From JBGVMW01 sp045125095 (GTDB lineage Bacteria > Bacillota > Clostridia > Lachnospirales > Lachnospiraceae): a stretch of DNA of 29,935 nt. Positions 26,006 through 29,935 of the stretch are shown one piece after another. Position numbers and translations under genes: made by a program. Under the pieces are notes generated by a model that was not told where the DNA came from, made no database searches, and worked only from the letters and a program-made list of their open reading frames with translations. The stretch lies in NCBI GenBank assembly GCA_045125095.1, contig JBGVMW010000189.1:1-29935 (forward strand). The letters are read 5' to 3'. Positions within the stretch are counted from its first letter, which is position 1; every line of letters begins with the position of its first letter.

Positions 26006-27454
26006 TTACACGATTTTACCAATATAATAAAATCCTTTGCATTCTGTCAGTTCCACTTCCACAATCTTACCTAACAGGTCGCTACCTCCCGGGAAATGCA
26101 CCAACAAATTATTTTCCATACGCCCTGTCATAAGAGAAGCATCATGCTCATTCACTTCCTCTACCAGCACCTTCTGAACGGTACCTTCATATACAGCCGT
26201 ACGCTTTCTGGAAATATCCTGCACTAACTTTAACAGCTTATCAAAACGAGGCTTCACCACCTCTTCTGGTATCTGGTTCTCCATGGCAGCCGCCGGAGTT
26301 CCCGTACGTTTTGAATAAATAAAGGTAAATGCATTATCAAACTGCACCTTTTCCACTACCTCTAAGGTATCTGCAAAATCTTCTTCCGTCTCGCCCGGAA
26401 ATCCTACAATAATATCTGTTGTCAATGCAATATCCGGCATTGCCGTTCTGATTTTGCCAGCCAGTTCCAGAAACTGTTCCTTTGTATAATGGCGATTCAT
26501 GACCTTTAAAATCCCGGTGCTTCCTGACTGCAATGGTAAATGGAGATGGTGACAAATCTTCTTTGATGACGCCATTACCTCAATCAATTCATCTGACAAA
26601 TCCTTCGGATGGGATGTCATAAATCGAATTCTCTCAATGCCGTCTATCTTTTCAATTTCACGCAATAATTCTGCAAAACTTATTGGCTCCGCAAGAGTCT
26701 TACCGTAGGAATTTACATTCTGCCCTAACAACATAATTTCTACAACGCCATCAGCCGCCAACTGGCGAATTTCTTTTATAATATCCTCCGGTTGTCTGCT
26801 TCGTTCTCTGCCTCTTACATATGGCACGATACAGTAACTACAGAAATTATTGCAGCCAAACATAATATTCACGCCGGATTTAAACGGGAACTTACGTTCT
26901 ATTGGCAGGTTTTCCACCACCTGATCGGTGTCTTTCCATACATCAATCAACATACGCTCTGATTCAAAATTTGTCACAATCAACTCTGCCAATTTATATA
27001 TATTATGGGTACCAAAAATAATATCTACAAAACGATAGCTTTTCTTTAACTTTTCTACTACTTCCGGCTCCTGCATCATGCAACCACAAAGCGCAATCTT
27101 CATATATGGATTCTTTTTCTTGCAGTTGTTTAAATGACCCAATCGCCCATAAACACGAAGATTGGCATTTTCGCGAACAGTGCAGGTATTGTATATAACG
27201 AAATCAGCGTTCTCTTCGTTATTATTTTCCACATAACCGATTAATTCTAAAATACCGGCTAATTTCTCAGAATCCTTGGCATTCATCTGGCACCCAAAAG
27301 TCGTTGTAGTAAAGGTAAGAGGTCTGCCAGCTTTTTCGCTTTCTGCTTTGACATATTGTCGTGCCTTCGCCATAAAGTAATACTGTCTCTCCGGCTCTGT
27401 TACCGGTGCCTCTCCTGTAATATCAATCGTATCTAATTCTATTTTATTCAGCAT
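26006..27454 (-). CDS. miaB: tRNA-2-methylthio-N6-dimethylallyladenosine synthase MiaB
   Basis: A 482-residue radical-SAM methylthiotransferase that adds the 2-methylthio group to i6A37 made by MiaA. The N-terminal UPF0004 domain has the auxiliary-cluster cysteines in TTFGCQMNAKDSE, IYNTCTVRENA and ALCGCMMQEPE. The radical-SAM motif is FGCNNFCSYCIVPYVRGRERSR (CxxxCxxC), and a TRAM RNA-binding domain ends the protein. About 40 extra residues precede the first conserved motif. GGAAGG lies 9 bases before the ATG, 21 bases after proA. Normally mutS follows directly; here leuA and sulP intervene. Confidence 0.97.
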   Translation of the reverse strand: MLNKIELDTIDITGEAPVTEPERQYYFMAKARQYVKAESEKAGRPLTFTTTTFGCQMNAKDSEKLAGILELIGYVENNNEENADFVIYNTCTVRENANLRVYGRLGHLNNCKKKNPYMKIALCGCMMQEPEVVEKLKKSYRFVDIIFGTHNIYKLAELIVTNFESERMLIDVWKDTDQVVENLPIERKFPFKSGVNIMFGCNNFCSYCIVPYVRGRERSRQPEDIIKEIRQLAADGVVEIMLLGQNVNSYGKTLAEPISFAELLREIEKIDGIERIRFMTSHPKDLSDELIEVMASSKKICHHLHLPLQSGSTGILKVMNRHYTKEQFLELAGKIRTAMPDIALTTDIIVGFPGETEEDFADTLEVVEKVQFDNAFTFIYSKRTGTPAAAMENQIPEEVVKPRFDKLLKLVQDISRKRTAVYEGTVQKVLVEEVNEHDASLMTGRMENNLLVHFPGGSDLLGKIVEVELTECKGFYYIGKIV

Positions 27455-27475
27455 ACGTTCTAACCTTCCTCTTAC

Positions 27476-28726
<1,251 letters not shown>

Positions 28727-28786
28727 TTTCCTTTCCTAATACAGCGCAAACCCACTCCAATATGCCACTCACACATGTATACACAA

Positions 28787-29347
28787 TCAGAATAGGGTTC
28801 TATTTTCTGTAACAATACCTGTCAGTCTTTCGTCATGGTCTTCTAACGGAAGTGCTTCCACCACCTGGCATGCAAAAGACATGCCTATCCGACAAAGACC
28901 GGCATGCTGCTTCATATAGGTATCATAAAAGCCACCACCATATCCCATGCGATATAATTTCTTATCAAAAGCAGTTCCTGGCACTAACAAGATACCCTCT
29001 GTTCCATCTGCTTCCTGCGTTGTAACCGGCTCTAAAATTCCCCGATAGCCGGAACGTACGTCCATCATACCACGAATATAGAAAAAAGTCATCTGTCTTT
29101 CACTGGTTACTTTTGGCACAGCAAGCTTCTTTTTGTCCTGCAAAATTCTAGCAATCTGCTGTAGCGTATCTACCTCGCTTTGATAGGATAAATACAGATA
29201 CACCGTCTCTGCGTTCTGGTACATAGGAAGTTCATAAATCTTCTCCCATATTTTTTTTGACGCCTGTATTCTGTATGCTTCTGAAAGATCGCCACGAACA
29301 GACAGCATTTGTTTTCGTAAATTCTTTTTCTGTTCTATCTTAGTCAT
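28787..29347 (-). CDS. 5-formyltetrahydrofolate cyclo-ligase
   Basis: About 186 residues, the family's normal size. It uses ATP to turn 5-formyltetrahydrofolate into 5,10-methenyltetrahydrofolate. Motifs: an N-terminal KKNLRKQML basic helix, VYLYLSYQSEVDT, KLAVPKV and the nucleotide/substrate site LLVPGTAFDKKLYRMGYGGGFYDTYM. I start it at 29347, where ATGACTAA overlaps the stop of the DUF896 gene and the N-terminus matches relatives. The in-frame ATG at 29398 would extend 17 residues into the upstream gene. The common symbol is fthC or ygfA. Confidence 0.93.
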   Translation of the reverse strand: MTKIEQKKNLRKQMLSVRGDLSEAYRIQASKKIWEKIYELPMYQNAETVYLYLSYQSEVDTLQQIARILQDKKKLAVPKVTSERQMTFFYIRGMMDVRSGYRGILEPVTTQEADGTEGILLVPGTAFDKKLYRMGYGGGFYDTYMKQHAGLCRIGMSFACQVVEALPLEDHDERLTGIVTENRTLF

Positions 29348-29561
29348 TCGCCTTTTTACCAAATTTTTCTCCAAGGTCAGTAACCGTTCCATCTTCATTC
29401 TGGATGGAAATGTTATTCAACTGGTTTACCACGCTATTGCGGATTGTAGCAATGTACTGCTCACGAAGCATCTTCTGCTCCTTTTTTTCTTCTTCTGTAA
29501 GCCCTTCTGCTTTAGATTTATGATACAATTCATTAATTCTTGCAATCTGTTCGTCTGTCAT
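29340..29561 (-). CDS. DUF896 (YnzC family) small protein
   Basis: About 73 residues. The family signature is plain: EQIARINELYHKSKAEGLTEEEKKEQKMLREQYI, then a polar tail. DUF896 members such as B. subtilis YnzC are short helical-hairpin proteins of unknown function. The ATG at 29561 has AAAGGA 8 bases upstream. An in-frame ATG at 29615 would add 18 residues encoded by the flank of the palindromic repeat and is rejected. Its stop overlaps the start of the cyclo-ligase gene by 8 bases, so the two are likely co-translated. Confidence 0.9.
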   Translation of the reverse strand: MTDEQIARINELYHKSKAEGLTEEEKKEQKMLREQYIATIRNSVVNQLNNISIQNEDGTVTDLGEKFGKKAND

Positions 29562-29598
29562 TGTCGTATTCCTTTCTTTATTTATTCTTGTTAGATAA

Positions 29599-29838
29599 TT
29601 GCGAAACGCCAACAAAGTAGTGAATTGTCAGAATTGTTTGTGACAGATAGCTGTTTGCTACATCGTCTATATGCGACCCTCTGAAAACGTCGGCACTTAG
29701 GCTGTGTATTTTACAGCCTTAGTGTCCGCTACGTTTGAAGGGAGCGAGAGCGCGCCAAATATAGACGATGTAGTAAGCAGCTATTTGCAAAAACAATTCT
29801 GACAATTTGCGGATGGCCTTTACTTTCGCAAACGCTTA
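29599..29838. repeat. Palindromic intergenic repeat, copy 2 (complete)
   Basis: An element of about 233 bp bounded by TTGCGAAA (29599-29606) and its inverse TTTCGCAA (29824-29831), plus a few further bases shared with copy 1. Outer arms carry AATTGTCAGAATTG and its inverse at equal distance from the ends. Middle arms CTACATCGTCTATAT pair perfectly. An inner stem closes on a T-rich loop, with an unpaired G-rich bulge (AGGGAGCGAGAGCGCG) on the right side only. It fills most of the 305-bp gap between the divergent DUF896 and rluD genes; promoters for both must lie in or beside it, but I could not place them. Confidence 0.92.
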
Positions 29839-29866
29839 TGAATGATAGTTATGAAAGGATAATAAA

Positions 29867-29935
29867 ATGAAGCAGGAACGTTTTTGTGTAAATGAGGAAG
29901 ACGCCGGTGCGCGTATTGATAAATATCTTGCAGAA
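29867..29935 (+). CDS. RluD-type pseudouridine synthase, N-terminal fragment (runs off window)
   Basis: Only the first 23 residues are in the window: MKQERFCVNEEDAGARIDKYLAE. This is the typical opening of the S4 domain of large-subunit rRNA pseudouridine synthases of the RluA/RluD family. AAAGGA lies about 9 bases before the ATG. Which rRNA position it modifies cannot be told, because several paralogues are usual. It is transcribed away from the DUF896 operon, with the palindromic repeat in between. Confidence 0.72.
   Translation, partial: MKQERFCVNEEDAGARIDKYLAE

Noticed and set aside
29562..29615. 18-residue N-terminal extension of the DUF896 protein
   Set aside because: Encoded by repeat-flank sequence and lies upstream of a good ribosome site for the 29561 start.

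Overview
The window reads as chromosomal DNA of an AT-rich Gram-positive anaerobe of the Clostridia, most likely a Lachnospiraceae member. This is inferred from gene content and order: the radC-mreBCD-PBP2-minCDE-rodA-mgsA cluster, the miaB/mutS/mutL/miaA/ynbB cluster, sepF-ylmH, a leucine T-box, and strong AGGAGG-type ribosome binding sites. Almost every gene is on the minus strand. The exceptions are a small DUF378 gene (3805-4020) and the first codons of an RluD-type pseudouridine synthase at the right edge (29867-29935). I found no rRNA, tRNA, CRISPR, phage or transposase gene.

Layout from left to right. 1-247: a large palindromic repeat cut by the window edge, then a short palindrome. 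248-3647: division operon ylmH, sepF, yggS and an HlyD-like membrane protein, read leftwards from a near-consensus promoter at 3696-3724. 3805-4020: DUF378, ending at a shared terminator. 4076-14575: wall growth and shape genes, transcribed radC, mreB, mreC, mreD, an unusually long PBP2, minC, minD, minE, rodA, an MgsA-like protein and a D,D-carboxypeptidase lipoprotein. Several of these overlap. 14851-21929: ynbB, miaA, mutL, mutS. 22049-23689: a SulP anion transporter with a possible ribosome-site-masking stem. 23860-25999: leuA under a leucine T-box with its own promoter. 26006-29561: miaB, proA, a 5-formyltetrahydrofolate cyclo-ligase and a DUF896 protein. 29599-29838: a second, complete copy of the palindromic repeat, between DUF896 and rluD.

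How the genes work together. MreBCD, PBP2 and RodA form the side-wall synthesis machine, and the carboxypeptidase trims its product. MinCDE and SepF place and support the division septum. MiaA and MiaB act in sequence on A37 of tRNA, and MutS and MutL carry out mismatch repair. leuA responds to leucyl-tRNA charging through the T-box.

Most unusual points: (1) an approximately 230-bp long-armed palindromic element in two copies bounding the block, with a possible third decayed copy; (2) an MgsA-like protein that appears to have lost H19, H98 and D101 and carries Glu for D71 (E. coli numbering), while keeping D91 and the phosphate-site threonines; (3) about 250 extra residues in PBP2 just before the transpeptidase domain; (4) an inverted repeat covering the sulP ribosome binding site; (5) a perfect 19-bp inverted repeat abutting the T-box terminator.
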